A stretch of DNA of 64,000 nt from Trachythela sp. YZ-2020 (taxonomy: Eukaryota; Cnidaria; Anthozoa; Malacalcyonacea; Clavulariidae). A program made the position numbers and the translations under genes. The notes below the pieces were generated by a model. That model searched no databases. It was not told where the DNA came from and saw only the letters and a program-made list of their open reading frames with translations. The stretch lies in assembly GCA_016169945.1 (NCBI GenBank), contig JADLSH010000085.1, positions 558,001 through 622,000 of the forward strand, read 5' to 3'. Positions 1 through 10,307 of the stretch are shown piece by piece (position 1 is the first letter of the stretch; each line of letters begins with the position of its first letter).

Positions 1-2
1 TG

Positions 3-2679
3 AGAAAAGACATTGAAAAACACCAGAGACAGACTTGCGATGAGTTTCCAGGTGCTTGTGAATTCGAAGCTGTAGGGTGCAACTGTGATAAGGTAATGTA
101 AGAATTTATTGTGCTTCTGCATTACCGATACTTCTGTTTCCTCCTGTAATAACACTGAACTAATATAGGATGTCCCTTCGCCTTAGTGGACCTTTAGAAA
201 GACGAGTTTAAAACTTGCCAATATAAATAAATTAAAGTTAGTGTAGTTCAGTTTTCCTCGCGTATAATAACACTGGGCAGTAAGGGATGTGCAACATAGA
301 TAAATACAATATACTAAAAAACATAGATGAGCAAATCCTCAACTGCTCAATTGACCACAAGCAGAGGTAGACAACATTTCATGAGGTTTATTCCTTGGAG
401 GTATGCACGCAAAAGGGGTCATCGGAGCTCTGAGATATCTCTTTATGCTAAAAAGCTGTGGGTACGCTCAGAAATCCACGAGCATGTCTGTTGCAATGCC
501 CATGCAGTGCCATTCAGAATGGCGTAAACCAACCATGCTAGTTCATGTCCATGCTATATGCCTACGCATTTCAACACAGTTCTAGGATATCATTTCCAAT
601 ATGGATGAACCACACACTAGTCATTGTATTGCCAAATCATTATGAAAAAATACGAAAGAATAGTTATACCTCTCAAACAGACGATATCTCCAAGAAATGG
701 TTGAACATATAACTCTTCATATAAGTGAGGCTTCAATCCTGTTTAAATATTCAGAAATAACAATAATAAGACAAAATATCGTCTTGCGGCAGTACTGTAG
801 ACAGTCAACCGGTTTAGACAAGCAACCTCAGTTACGTCTCGTTGGTAAGTAAATGGTTTAAAATTTAATTGAAAAGTATATCGTTAATTCAAAAGGATAA
901 CATTAGCAACATAATGTGCATGAATAAATTTACACTCGACGCTGGATAAATTAGAAGAATTGCAAATTATGACGTACGTGTGGTGCGAATGCGCCACCCA
1001 ACTCAGGACCCCTTCTCCCTATTCTAGTTGGCTGGCCCTTACTGGAACCCAGTTTTCGTAAAATTCCTCAGAAATTTTTTGTGAATAAGAAACTTTCTTA
1101 ATAGGGCTGAATTTTTGAACAACATTCTTTTAAAAATGTAATCTAAATTTGCTGATTTTGATATCTTTGATATTTGTTTCAATAATTTCAAGCGTTAGAT
1201 CAAAAATCTTAACACACAATTCCTTACAAATTCCGTCAATATTCGATTTCCTTAAAGGATTCCTGTAATGAATCAAGACTAGGATAGTACTAAGCTATCA
1301 TTTTAGTTTTGCACGATTCCAAGGCTGTTTTACGTCCAGTTTTGGTGATTAAATGGATTGGCTTGTGTGTCTGTCTTGTGTGTCTGTCTTGTGCTCACGA
1401 TCAAATTTACGCGGATCAAATAATTATTCTGTAATACTCTATCTTAATAACTCGAGCCCCAGCGACTAACGCTTACTAGAGCGTCTTGTTTAATTCAAAG
1501 TGTATACTTCCTGTAACAACACAATAAGGGATGACCCTAACTGGACGTCAAGCTAGGAAGAACAGTTTAGAACCATCTAGTTAAAATATAGTTGTTAGTT
1601 ATTAGTAATGAAAAACTGTTTGCTATTGTTATATCGGATAGATAGCTAAGATTAAATGCCAGACTAGAGTAATGTATTTTCTTCTACTGTATATATTTAT
1701 ATTTACCATTCATCTTTTCTACAATTTGAAGACTTTGAAGCGAAAGGAATTGCCTCAACATATGAATGATGGATTGGTAGAGCATGCCGGGTTATTACGA
1801 CAGTATATTTTGACCTCTGTTTCTCGACTGAGCGACTACATCCCACGCCCGGAATTCACAGGGATCATGCAGATAATTCGTGACGACATTACTAATGTTC
1901 GCTCTGCCTTAGCCGAGAAATTTGTTATGGTTGTCGGAAAATTAACTGGTTTAGAAAGACGGGTAGAAAGTGTGGAGTCCAATGGTGGGGGTGATAGAAG
2001 AATTGGAAATGAATTACCGGAGCTAAAGGGTAAAGTTAGAGACCTTGCTACTGAATGCGGCAATTTAGGTGAACAGAATACGAGTTTAGAACGCGAATTG
2101 AGAGATCAAACCTTGATTCTTGATCGTTTGCCAAGTAGACAGGATCAAGTCGATGAGTCACTTGCTGTTAATACAGTCAAAATTGTCGATTTGGAGTCCC
2201 GCAGAGGTCCGCGTGCACAACAAGCTATCCATAGTTATAATGGCACTCTGCTTTGGAAGATTGAAGGTTATCAGCAAAAACGGCAAGAGGCTATTAATGG
2301 GATTAAAACTGCTCTATACAGTCCACATTTCTATAGCGCTCAGTTCGGGTACAAAATGTGTGCTAAGATTTATATGAATGGGGATGGCCTCGGAAAAGGA
2401 TCGCATTTGTCTTTGTTTTTTGTTGTGATGAAAGGTGACTACGATGCTCTTCAAACCTGGTCATTTAAAAAAAAGATCACAATGATGCTTTTGGACCAAG
2501 GTAATGGAGACCACATGATTGATGCGTTTCATTCAGACCCTCAGAGTTCGTCTTTTCAACGGCCGAAATCGGATATGAATATAGCTTCGGGTTCCCCGTT
2601 GTTCATGCCGCTTGACGGTTTGAATGATCGTCAATATATCAAAGATGATGTAATGTTTATTAAGATCATCATCGATTAA
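3..2679 (+). CDS. TRAF family protein, 3' part (two exons)
   Basis: TNF-receptor-associated-factor-like cytoplasmic signalling adaptor; the MATH/TRAF-C domain trimerises and binds receptor tails. The first exon visible (3-92) reads in frame as the end of a TRAF-type zinc finger (CEFEAVGCNCDK) and stops at a GTAATG donor, phase 0. The last exon opens at about 1732 (acceptor TTTGAAG after a pyrimidine-rich stretch) with KRKELPQHM, the expected continuation of the finger, and runs 315 codons to TAA at 2677-2679. Residues 1-20 of the exon finish the finger, about 50-165 are coiled-coil-like, and about 168-315 form the MATH domain with hallmarks LLWKI, YSPHFYS, GYKMC, NGDGLGKG, LSLFF, LLDQ and SDMNIASG. 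An ATG at 1672 would add a hydrophobic segment, but this is most simply translated intron. The RING and earlier fingers must lie left of the window. Which TRAF subclass it is cannot be settled from this part. Confidence 0.9.
93..1731 (+). other. Intron of the TRAF gene
   Basis: Non-coding between the two TRAF exons. Small open frames near 327-585 have no recognisable similarity and no splice context. A short direct duplication of TGTGTCTGTCTTG sits near 1366-1392. Nothing else is seen. Confidence 0.75.
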
Positions 2680-3132
2680 CTAAAGTAACCGCACGTATAT
2701 ATAACAGATTATATATATTAAGTATATATATTAAGCATATATGATAGATTAAACTGGATTATAACATTTTTGTTTATTTTTAGTAACAGACTTACAGTTC
2801 TGTAATGAAGTTGTTTTACTAAATCAGATTATAATCAGATTTATTAAAATCGATGAAATTTCATGACATAAATTTAGCTTGAAATGTACATTTGAATGAA
2901 CAATTTTCTCAAAACTTTCAATGCCTCCACTCTTAGGAATGGTCTCTTCCAGAAGAAAACAAGAGAGTTATAAGGCTTGAATTGAGACCAACAACAGTGG
3001 TAGACCAGGAAATCGCTACTTTAAGATTCATAAGGTCGTCTTTGAGCAAAACGAATATATAAGAGAGATAGCTGATTCTCGCTGGGGACTCTACTTGTGT
3101 GAAAAGAGTAAGTCAGCGCTCTGCCGAAAGTG
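2680..3132. other. 3' flank of TRAF gene, no feature
   Basis: AT-rich sequence after the TRAF stop with TATATATTAAG repeats near 2700-2740. No canonical AATAAA is seen close to the stop. No gene or clear repeat is recognised. Confidence 0.5.
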
Positions 3133-3185
3133 GTGGGTTTTCTCCGGGCATTCCTGTTTCCTCCCACGGGGAAAGCTGACTGGGT
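3133..3185 (+). repeat. SINE-like conserved core fragment
   Basis: Contains GGTGGGTTTTCTCCGGGCAT followed by a TTTCCTCCCAC motif. This kind of sequence is dispersed in many marine invertebrate genomes as the central part of short retroposons; I recognise it from memory only. No tRNA-like head or tail is visible around it. Confidence 0.4.
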
Positions 3186-3239
3186 GGGTTAGGATATATA
3201 GATTAGGAAAGTAATATCACAATTGTTGTAAAAATATAT

Positions 3240-3600
3240 AGTGTACACGCGTAAAAATTGATCAGGTTGATGCAATATTGTTCGCTGAACAACGCTTGAA
3301 CAATACTGTTATCAAGGTTGAACAACGTTGTTGAAATGACAATGTTGTTCAATATTGTTTCATCAACATTGTTCGCTGTTGATGAATGAACAATAGTTGA
3401 ACAATGTTATTGAAACAAGGGTTCGACAGTATTTGATGGAACAAGCTTGCTAAATGTTGTCAGAACAATGTTGTTCAGCACTGTTGAATCATCATGCCAA
3501 AACAATATTGTTGTGACAAGTGAGAACAAGTATTGATGGATAAACAACTTGTTTTTAGTTGTTCAAACAATTATCAACAATGCTGTTAATATTAGACAGT
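3240..3600. repeat. GTTGTTCAA-rich quasi-palindromic repeat
   Basis: Many overlapping copies of GTTGTTCAAC, AACAATGTTG and their reverse complements occur with irregular spacing, so the strand can fold on itself in many registers. It begins at TACACGCGTAAAAAT, which resembles the start of a similar stretch at 35528. It reads no protein. Confidence 0.6.
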
Positions 3601-4560
3601 AATTTGAAATTTTGAAATGGACGAAAATTTTAGTTGTTCCTAAGCGTTGCTAAGCAGTCGTCACGACTACAGCGAAACTGTGGCGAAAGCAAGAAAAACT
3701 GACTTTTATTACAGTAAATATTGATAGCAAAATGTCGTTTATTTAAAGTTTGGTTATTTTTGAAGATTGAAGAGGAAAATACCGAAGAAAATAGGTTGGT
3801 AAGTGTCTTATTTTGAAGTAAAGTTATAGTTAAAACAATACTGCTTTTTGTTTTATGTCTTATGAAACGAAAACACATGTACAGGCGTGCAGTACAGTTT
3901 ACTTCAAGGCACTGCTTTACAAATTTCAGTATGAAACCACGAGAACTCTGAATAGCTGTAACAATGCATTTTGCAAATATTTGTTCAAACGTTTCTTCTG
4001 AGTGACCCACTGACAGTAATGTATGTTTCTGTCAGAGATATAACTCTGAACAGATATCTTTCATGCAGTTAACTGGGAATTATTCTACATTCAAAAAGTT
4101 TGGCCAAAATATCATATGGGCAAACAAAATTTCTTCTCAGTTGCTCTATTAAACATGCACTGCTGCCCTGAAAATTTGTCGTCTCCTGTCTGTCACTTTG
4201 ATCCCTGACTTGTGTCAGTACCTTGTCTGCCAAGATAACCCCACTTCAATGTAGAGATTCATAGTACAGTATTAACAGTTAACCAAGTACTCAATCTACA
4301 CCAGGATGTATTGGGATTTTCCTTTTATGCGATAGGTGAACTATAGGCAGGTAAGATCATAGAGTGCATATATGTGTGCTGTTAGCTGTAGTTAGTATAA
4401 TCTTCCCTGTGCTGACTTGTCATGGATGGGGATGGAGGAGGCTACCATGATTCCTCGCCTGGTTATGGGGGCTATCATCTTTATGCCCAAATGTAATTAG
4501 TTATATTTTTATCTCTCAGGTGGATTGAAACTGGATGTTCTCAGAATGGGAATGAGGGCC
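3601..4560. other. Intergenic, no supported gene
   Basis: A 126-codon open frame on the minus strand (3630-4010) has low-complexity composition and no recognisable domain. No splice-linked exons or repeats could be defined. Confidence 0.4.
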
Positions 4561-4632
4561 CCCATAAACCATTTTCGCTTTCGCCGGCCCCTTTACATTA
4601 TGTTTTGACCACGCCCTTTCGTCGGGAAAAAT
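4561..4632. repeat. Dispersed ~72-bp repeat, copy 1
   Basis: Shares CCCATAA, GGCCCCTTTAC and CCCTTTCGTCGGG in the same order and spacing with 48691-48761, over about 72 bp with scattered mismatches. No terminal repeats are evident. Confidence 0.65.
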
Positions 4633-4887
4633 GATCCACACCCAAGACCCAAGTTATGCCCCTGGGGTCATTCCATCGTAAACAAATTTGCTGCTGCAAC
4701 CGTAGCTGCGAGCGCTCTGTCCACTGGTGATATACGGTGATAACAGTAGATAATTTCCTAAGCAAGACGATGTAAAATCCGCCTCAAAAGACTTCGGTAC
4801 AACGCGTCAATTTACACCAATTCCTTGAGCGCAGCGGAAACCTGTTCTGCACTTCGCATTCAAACAACAGTCACACCTCTGTGATAC

Positions 4888-4977
4888 TAGCCTGGGTGGC
4901 AGGCGTTCTATTGTGGGGGAGGGAGTTTTGTTTAGAGCGCGAGGGAGTTTTGTTTAGAACGCCTGCCACGCAGGCTA
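4888..4977. mobile_element. Palindromic MITE, Mutator-like, copy 1
   Basis: It starts TAGCCTGGGTGGCAGGCGTT and ends with the inverted form, AACGCCTGCCACGCAGGCTA. It is flanked on both sides by CTGTGATAC, a 9-bp target duplication (the identity extends through TA). The interior has two GAGGGAGTTTTGTTTAGA units. Nine-base duplications are typical of Mutator-like elements. It is too short to encode a transposase. Confidence 0.8.
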
Positions 4978-5093
4978 CTGTGATACTAATCTCACTATTT
5001 GGATTCAATTTCCTTGTTCGGTCTGCGAGTACTTCTGTTACTAGAAGTTACTATCGAAAGGAAAGCGCTGCCGAAGCCTGGCATCACCAATAA

Positions 5094-5600
5094 TTCGACT
5101 ATGTTGTACCGACGTTTACGCTCTTTTAGCGGTATAAAGCATTGCTAGCATTATAGTAGCAATGAGCCTGGAAAACCCAACTGAATTTAAGCACAATTTA
5201 GAAACATAATTATTCTAGATAGATTATGCGTGTTTACAATCAGTGCCAAGCTTTACATTTGCTGCCTAGCGTATAATATTCAGAAAATATTTGCCAAATA
5301 TCAATTCAGAAATTACTTGAATTGCTTAGAGATTCGACTATGCAGTACAGATATTTATGCTAGTTTTAGCGGAATAAAGCCTATAGAAAATGTGATATTT
5401 TATGATATATTCAAAGTACAATTTTGCGTCTGTTCAATACACATTGACGTTCACTTCATCTTGTCTTGTCAGACTATAGAATTATATTCTCGGTATTCAC
5501 GATTCCTTAGAAATTAGACTACTTCGTACAGATTTCTATTTTTACGCTCGATCTTTTGGCTGTATAAAGAGGTATATATAGCATTATAGCTACATTACGC
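5094..5600 (+). repeat. Diverged direct triplication, ~200-bp spacing
   Basis: Three segments starting near 5094, 5331 and 5511 share the pattern ATTCGACTATG..GTACAGA..TTTAYGCT..TTTAGCGG.ATAAAGC, with decreasing similarity. Old tandem duplication is the simplest reading. The 95-codon open frame at 5230-5517 overlaps it and has no recognisable domain. Confidence 0.5.
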
Positions 5601-5621
5601 GTCTTGTAAAGTCATGCTACC

Positions 5622-5893
5622 CAGGGGCGGCGTGGCCGGTGGGCCCCCGGAAATCTGGCAATTGTGGGCCCCAAGCATGCAAAGGTCTACAATGTATATA
5701 AAGTTTTGGGCCCTTCATTAAATATATGGGATAAATCACTGATATTTAATGAACAAAAATTTAATTTTGTATTTAATCCTATTTTTCTTCTCAGCAAATG
5801 ACATCCCCCCCCCCCAACTCTCCCAACGTGAGCAGTGGGCCCCTATATAGCGAAAGGTTTCCCGGACCCTATTTTTAAGCCACGCCGGCCCTG
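5622..5893. mobile_element. hAT-like MITE with GC-rich ends
   Basis: Left end CAGGGGCGGCGTGGC matches inverted right end GCCACGCCGGCCCTG. Flanks are ATGCTACC (left) and ATGCTATA (right), an 8-bp duplication with 6 of 8 identities. The interior has a run of C and GGGCCC tracts and no coding capacity. Confidence 0.65.
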
Positions 5894-5901
5894 ATGCTAT
5901 A

Positions 5902-6414
5902 TAAACACAGCGCTTAATAGCTTTAAATACTCCTTTCCTTGCCGAAAAAAGTATTCGGTAACAAGATACAATATATGACTGTCATATTAACTATTTTCAT
6001 ATCATGAATTCGTTTACAATAGTCCATCAACCGGTTTTCATATAGGTCTTCGATTGTTCAAATCAAAACACATGGTAATATTTTGAGCACATGGATAAAA
6101 GGAAACATGCGTGCGCATGCAATTACATTATATTGTTCACTCCCCCTAATTTTAAAAGTGACTTGAAGCTCGACCTTTTCCCCCGGAAAAGCGACATCCA
6201 AACGGAGACGAAATCGACTTCTCGACAATACATAGATCCGCGCAAAAGACTGGGTCGAGTGAACTCTGGAGAAACCCTAGCACGTCAAGAATAGTGTGCT
6301 GCCTCGCTGACGCTCGGCAGCAATGACAACGATATAACTTAATTTAAAGAATTGAGAAAAGTCTATACTATGAGTAGTTTCAATAACCATAATTTCGCAA
6401 CTCTATGTTCGTAC
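5902..6414. other. Intergenic with CpG-richer open stretch
   Basis: Bases 6150-6310 are more CpG-rich than the surroundings and are open on both strands (minus-strand frame of about 72 codons ending near 6070). It could be a further exon of the unidentified minus-strand gene at 6415-6549 or a 5' exon region. No domain is recognisable. Confidence 0.25.
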
Positions 6415-6549
6415 CTTCAACTTGGTGTCATCTGCTTGCCAGACGTAACCTCTGCTTGTGCAAATGCTTTCCGTTGCCACTATAAAACGTTCTCGGATGC
6501 AATCCACTCTATCGATCAATTTTGACGCACGAACTTCCGAACCAAACCT
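6415..6549 (-). CDS. Possible internal exon, unidentified protein
   Basis: The minus strand is open for 44 codons (FGSEVRASKL ... WQADDTKLK) and ends exactly at a good donor, AAG|GTACGA. A plausible acceptor (ACTAATAG or ACTAAG) lies just upstream. The composition is protein-like, with basic and aromatic residues and two cysteines. I do not recognise the family. The hAT element at 6599 has inserted about 50 bp upstream, inside what would be the preceding intron. Confidence 0.4.
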
Positions 6550-6598
6550 TAGTATCGCTATTAGTAATCCATTTTGCACGTTAAAGCTCTAGTACCCT

Positions 6599-7778
6599 CA
6601 GGGCCGTAGTGAGGGGGGGTATTGGGGGGTGACGCACCCCCCAACTTTTTTGAAATTAGAATATTCGGAAAATTGAGTTACTCATTCGGAAAACTACGGC
6701 AACATTGGATAAACAAAATCTAAGTCAGTAAACAGCAAGAGCGTTTACAAAAATAACAAAATCCTAACATTCCCATTATCGCATGGATAAGAAATCTATA
6801 TTTGTCGGTTTATTAAATGCATGACACCTTTTGCTTTGTCTACTGTCTATTATTTCCGGATTTTAAACAGGCTCAAGACCGCGCAGGGTGTCCGTTTTCA
6901 CTTTTCCGCAATCTGGCCAATTTCCGTAAAAAACGTTGTTGAGGAACTTTTCACAATTCACGTGCATATCCAAATATCGAGTTTTGTTTAACATTATGCC
7001 TCCGAAAAAGAAAACTTTAAAGTAGAATGTCTCGTTTGTCACGCTACATTTGACTCGGACGATCGGAGGAAACACAACGAATTGTGTCATAGCGCTCATC
7101 TGAAAGCGCACAAGCATATCGGGTTTAAAGTCGCTGGCGCACCAGATAACCCATTTAAGGTGCGTTTTATAATTACATTTTTTTACTTTTTAAGAGGTAG
7201 TTAGGTAGTAGTTCAGCTATGAGTCTATACCTATGATAAGTAAATCGATATTAGGGCTTAACAGTTGGTCCCGAAGACGGCTGAATTAGTGCTTAGCTTA
7301 TGAGTTATGAAGGCGGTTGTACTGCATTGTATTTCATAGTTGTTTTTAAAAAACCCATATAAATATGACACTACACCGAAATAAGTACGTACGCCAAAAG
7401 TTCTTGACGTTCAGTTAATAATGTTATTTGTGTGCAACTGCAACCATTTTACTGTAGATAAATTATGATACCGTTATCGTAGAATTAAATTGTCTATTTC
7501 TCGCCTTCTTTGTATGTTTAAACCGCAATTCAGAAATCTGTTAACTGCCGCTGGAAATCGTTTGATTTCTCTGAAACATGCTCTCAGAATGCGGGAAATG
7601 CCATTTTCGAGATCCTATAATTGAAAATTTCCCGGGGGAACATGCCCCCGGACCCCCCACGGTTAACGCCCCTAGGTTACGGCGCGTACCCCCTACTTAT
7701 TCGGAAAACAATTGTGTGATTCGGAAATTTTCGACTTACACCCCCCCCCCCAACTTTTACCTGCTAGCTACGGCCCTG
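6599..7778 (+). mobile_element. hAT element, decayed, with 8-bp TSD
   Basis: Left end CAGGGCCGTAG and right end CTACGGCCCTG are inverted repeats. The flanks AGTACCCT (6591-6598 and 7779-7786) are a perfect 8-bp target duplication, diagnostic for hAT-type insertion. G and C homopolymer runs lie just inside each end. The interior holds one recognisable exon of a transposase-type zinc-finger protein at 7022-7159. The element at 33207-34267 is the same family. Confidence 0.9.
7022..7159 (+). pseudogene. hAT-associated zinc-finger exon
   Basis: A 46-codon stretch begins VECLVCHATF and ends GAPDNPFK before a GTGCGT donor. CxxC followed by HNELCH forms a zinc-finger-like site, and the GAP.NPF ending resembles N-terminal exons of hAT-related ZMYM/P52rIPK-type proteins. 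An ATG with a lysine-rich start (MPPKKK, just upstream) is in a different frame, so a frameshift separates start and finger. No later transposase exon (dimerisation domain) can be found in the element, so it is a relic. Confidence 0.55.
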
Positions 7779-7786
7779 AGTACCCT

Positions 7787-8247
7787 GGTTTCAGAGGCTC
7801 TTAATTAAAGAAGGCTAGGCGAGCTCCAGCCTCCAGCTAATGTGATAAAATACTTGAAATAGTATACACTGAGATATGCGTAAGATAAACAAGTTAAATA
7901 TACAACGAATCGTTTTGTCAGATAGGACATTAGCAAATAATAATATACTTCAACAGCGCATTGCGCAATCAGAAAGCCAGATTTGCGCACCATGACGTAG
8001 TAATATGAAGTTTCACAAATAGTCGAGGGTCAAGGTGCACCCGATGTACATGAAATCGTCAGTATATATACTGACAAAATCATTAACCGCGTCAGTATGT
8101 ATACTGCGTCAAGAGATCCCTTCGAGTACCTTCACACATATAACCGCAAATTATATGGTTCGCTTGTTCAGGTTCATGTAAAACTAGCTTATTTATAGCC
8201 TGGTTTGCGCCATTGTTGTATAAATTTGCTTCGCGCGTTTAAATAAA
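7787..8247. other. Upstream flank of KDZ exon
   Basis: AT-rich. Two imperfect palindromes built on GTCAGTATATATACTGAC and GTCAGTATGTATACTG lie at about 8059-8110, just before the transposase-like exon. No other feature is seen. Confidence 0.4.
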
Positions 8248-8751
8248 ATGCCAAAAAGAAAGAAAACCAAGGACTTTTTGGAGGATATCGGTAGCTTCGA
8301 GTTTGACGAGTTAAGTGTTAGTCGTACGGGGAAGCTTGTAGAGGAGAACAAACGTTTGGAGCTTGATTTTTCAGGCTTTCTTGGAGATAGGAGCGAGGAT
8401 GTGTCAGGACGATCGAGCGACGCACAAGGAATACCCGACCTTGAAGATGATCATATGTACGAGGATACCAATATTTTCGAAGAGGAATCGGACAAAGAAG
8501 GGGAAAGCTTATCGTCCCATAACAAAAGGAAGTTGAGGCTTCTTTCGTCGTGGAGAAAGGAAAGATCATCAATGATTAAAGCATACATGAAGTCAAGCTA
8601 TATTCCGCACACAGCATTCTGCGGCCATTGTTTCTCTGAAAACCCGGAATTTCGGTGTAATGACTGTGGTCCTTATTCTTTCTACTGTTTGAAATGTTTG
8701 GTTGAGATACACGAGACTAAAAACTCTTTGCATTCTCCAGAGAAATGGCAG
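8248..8751 (+). CDS. KDZ-type transposase, first exon
   Basis: Starts with ATG and a basic stretch (MPKRKKTKDF), followed by an acidic linker (about residues 65-85) and a cysteine cluster: C125-x2-C128, C137-x2-C140, C147-x2-C150, then H155 and H162. This arrangement, together with an EKW close to its end, is the CxC cluster that accompanies Kyakuja-Dileera-Zisupton transposases. The reading frame runs to TGA at 8758-8760, but TGGCAG|GTATTG at 8751/8752 is a good splice donor, so the exon probably ends there. The catalytic KDZ domain exons are not visible downstream. A lost or truncated element is likely. The function of an intact relative would be DNA transposition in the nucleus. Confidence 0.6.
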
Positions 8752-9162
8752 GTATTGTGAACCAAGAAGTCAAGAGCAAAATGTCGCGGGTAACGATATG
8801 TCAAGGGTCTGGTTTTGACTGCTTTTTTCTGTTGATGGATTTGCAATTAGTTGATGTATTATTCAGTCTGGTTAGTATTTTGTTAATATAAAGTTGTAAT
8901 CGCCAATCATCAGTGTTCAGCGAAGCACCAATCAGACGCTCTGGTCGAATACAACAAGTTAACAACGCAAAGAACAGCGCGAAAATTTAAATTCATGTAA
9001 ATATTAAATTCAGTAGAAGGCTCGAAGAACCGAGTCAAAATCTCAATAAAAGTACAAGTATCGAAATGATCGATAATTGAAATCATATATGAATAGAGTG
9101 CTTAATACCAAGGTAGAGCGAATTAGATTAGAAGACAAACTTGAGTCACTTCATATAAATTT

Positions 9163-9267
9163 TATTTTCACTACAAATTTGTTTCGTATGACAAGCTAAG
9201 CTTGCCACACTCATCTGGAGTGTTGCAAGCTTAGCTTGTCATACGAAACAAATTTGTAGTGAAAATA
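9163..9267. repeat. 105-bp near-perfect palindrome
   Basis: Arms of about 43 bp start TATTTTCACTACAAATTTG and meet at a centre in which CACTC-ATCTG-GAGTG also pairs. Only the last few central bases are unpaired. It could be a MITE, a hairpin RNA source or a foldback. No target duplication could be identified. Confidence 0.85.
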
Positions 9268-9473
9268 TAATTTGTATATATTTGTATACATTATATATGC
9301 ATGTGCATGTGTGTGTGTTTATTAATGTATTTTGGTGGTATAATATTTATTATTGTAATGTAGGGTTGTAATGTATTGTAACGTTGTCTCAAATGGAAAC
9401 AATGGAACTCTCCCCAATTCCAGTTTGGATATTTTACTATTGAATACGCAGATAAGTCTACAACGAATAGTTG

Positions 9474-9881
9474 GGGCTTGTTTATATCAATTAATATATG
9501 ATCACAGCTAGGCTGGATGGGATTATTGCCGAGATATATCCCGCTCGTAATATAAATTCTATTGCGTGTTTATATGATCCCGCAACTTATCCAGCTAAGA
9601 CGAGATGCCGGAATGTGTTGCCGTGATCTTGGTTGGCAGTGACGAAAAATTTGTCTTACAAACACTCTATCCCGGCCAGCCGAGACGAACATGCTGTTTG
9701 AGCATGCATGTCCCTTTTCTGCAGCAAACATGACGTAAAGCGAATCTGTCCCTTTAACCCGGCAGTGCATTTTGTATTTTCGCCCATGTAAACACGACTG
9801 CAGTTTTCCCAGGTAATGGGAGTAAGGGACGGAAATATCCCGCCCCGCCTATATATAGCCTGGATCATATTAACAGGCCCT
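9474..9881. mobile_element. Possible MITE with 14-bp inverted ends
   Basis: Left GGGCTTGTTTATAT and inverted right GGGCCTGTTAATAT match with two differences, and both are followed by ATGATC within about 10 bp. Internal CCGGAATG and GGAAATATCCCG segments are not coding. No clear target duplication is seen. Confidence 0.4.
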
Positions 9882-10307
9882 ATAAGTACGCTGTGTGGTA
9901 TATTTGAAAGAAAACCAATTCGTTAATGCATAACCACAATGAAACATTTCCTAAATACATATTCCTAAATACATATCGGATAGGCGATTTAATTCGTAAT
10001 GAAGGACAAGGGTTATATAAAGCTGTGTACGTGTTTCTATGGAAATGACATTTTCACAAGAGCTGAGCCATTTTAAACCAAACCTCTAAGGCTCTAACCC
10101 CTACGTGCCAGAGTAATAAATTAATGTAAATAACTGATGGTTAGCATGGCATGGTCAGTTACTATGTGTATATATGGCTAGCCCTGTCACTCTAACTGTA
10201 TGTGTGCCAAAATTTATGTTCATTAAAATTTTGTAGCACCAAATCATGCATTAAGTTATTGAAATATTTAACAAAATTTATTCAACTGTACAATGTTCCA
10301 CTCTATA
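9882..10307. other. 3' flank of MDH1B-like gene, no feature
   Basis: AT-rich sequence downstream of the minus-strand MDH1B remnant. No poly-T run marks the end of a retrocopy here, and no repeat is recognised. Confidence 0.4.

Noticed and set aside
1672..1731. N-terminal hydrophobic segment suggesting a membrane-anchored TRAF
   Set aside because: The zinc-finger exon at 3-92 ends in a phase-0 donor, and the TRAF sequence resumes only at about 1732 after an acceptor, so these residues are best read as intron.
3630..4010. 126-codon minus-strand open frame
   Set aside because: No domain, repetitive composition and no splice or start context.
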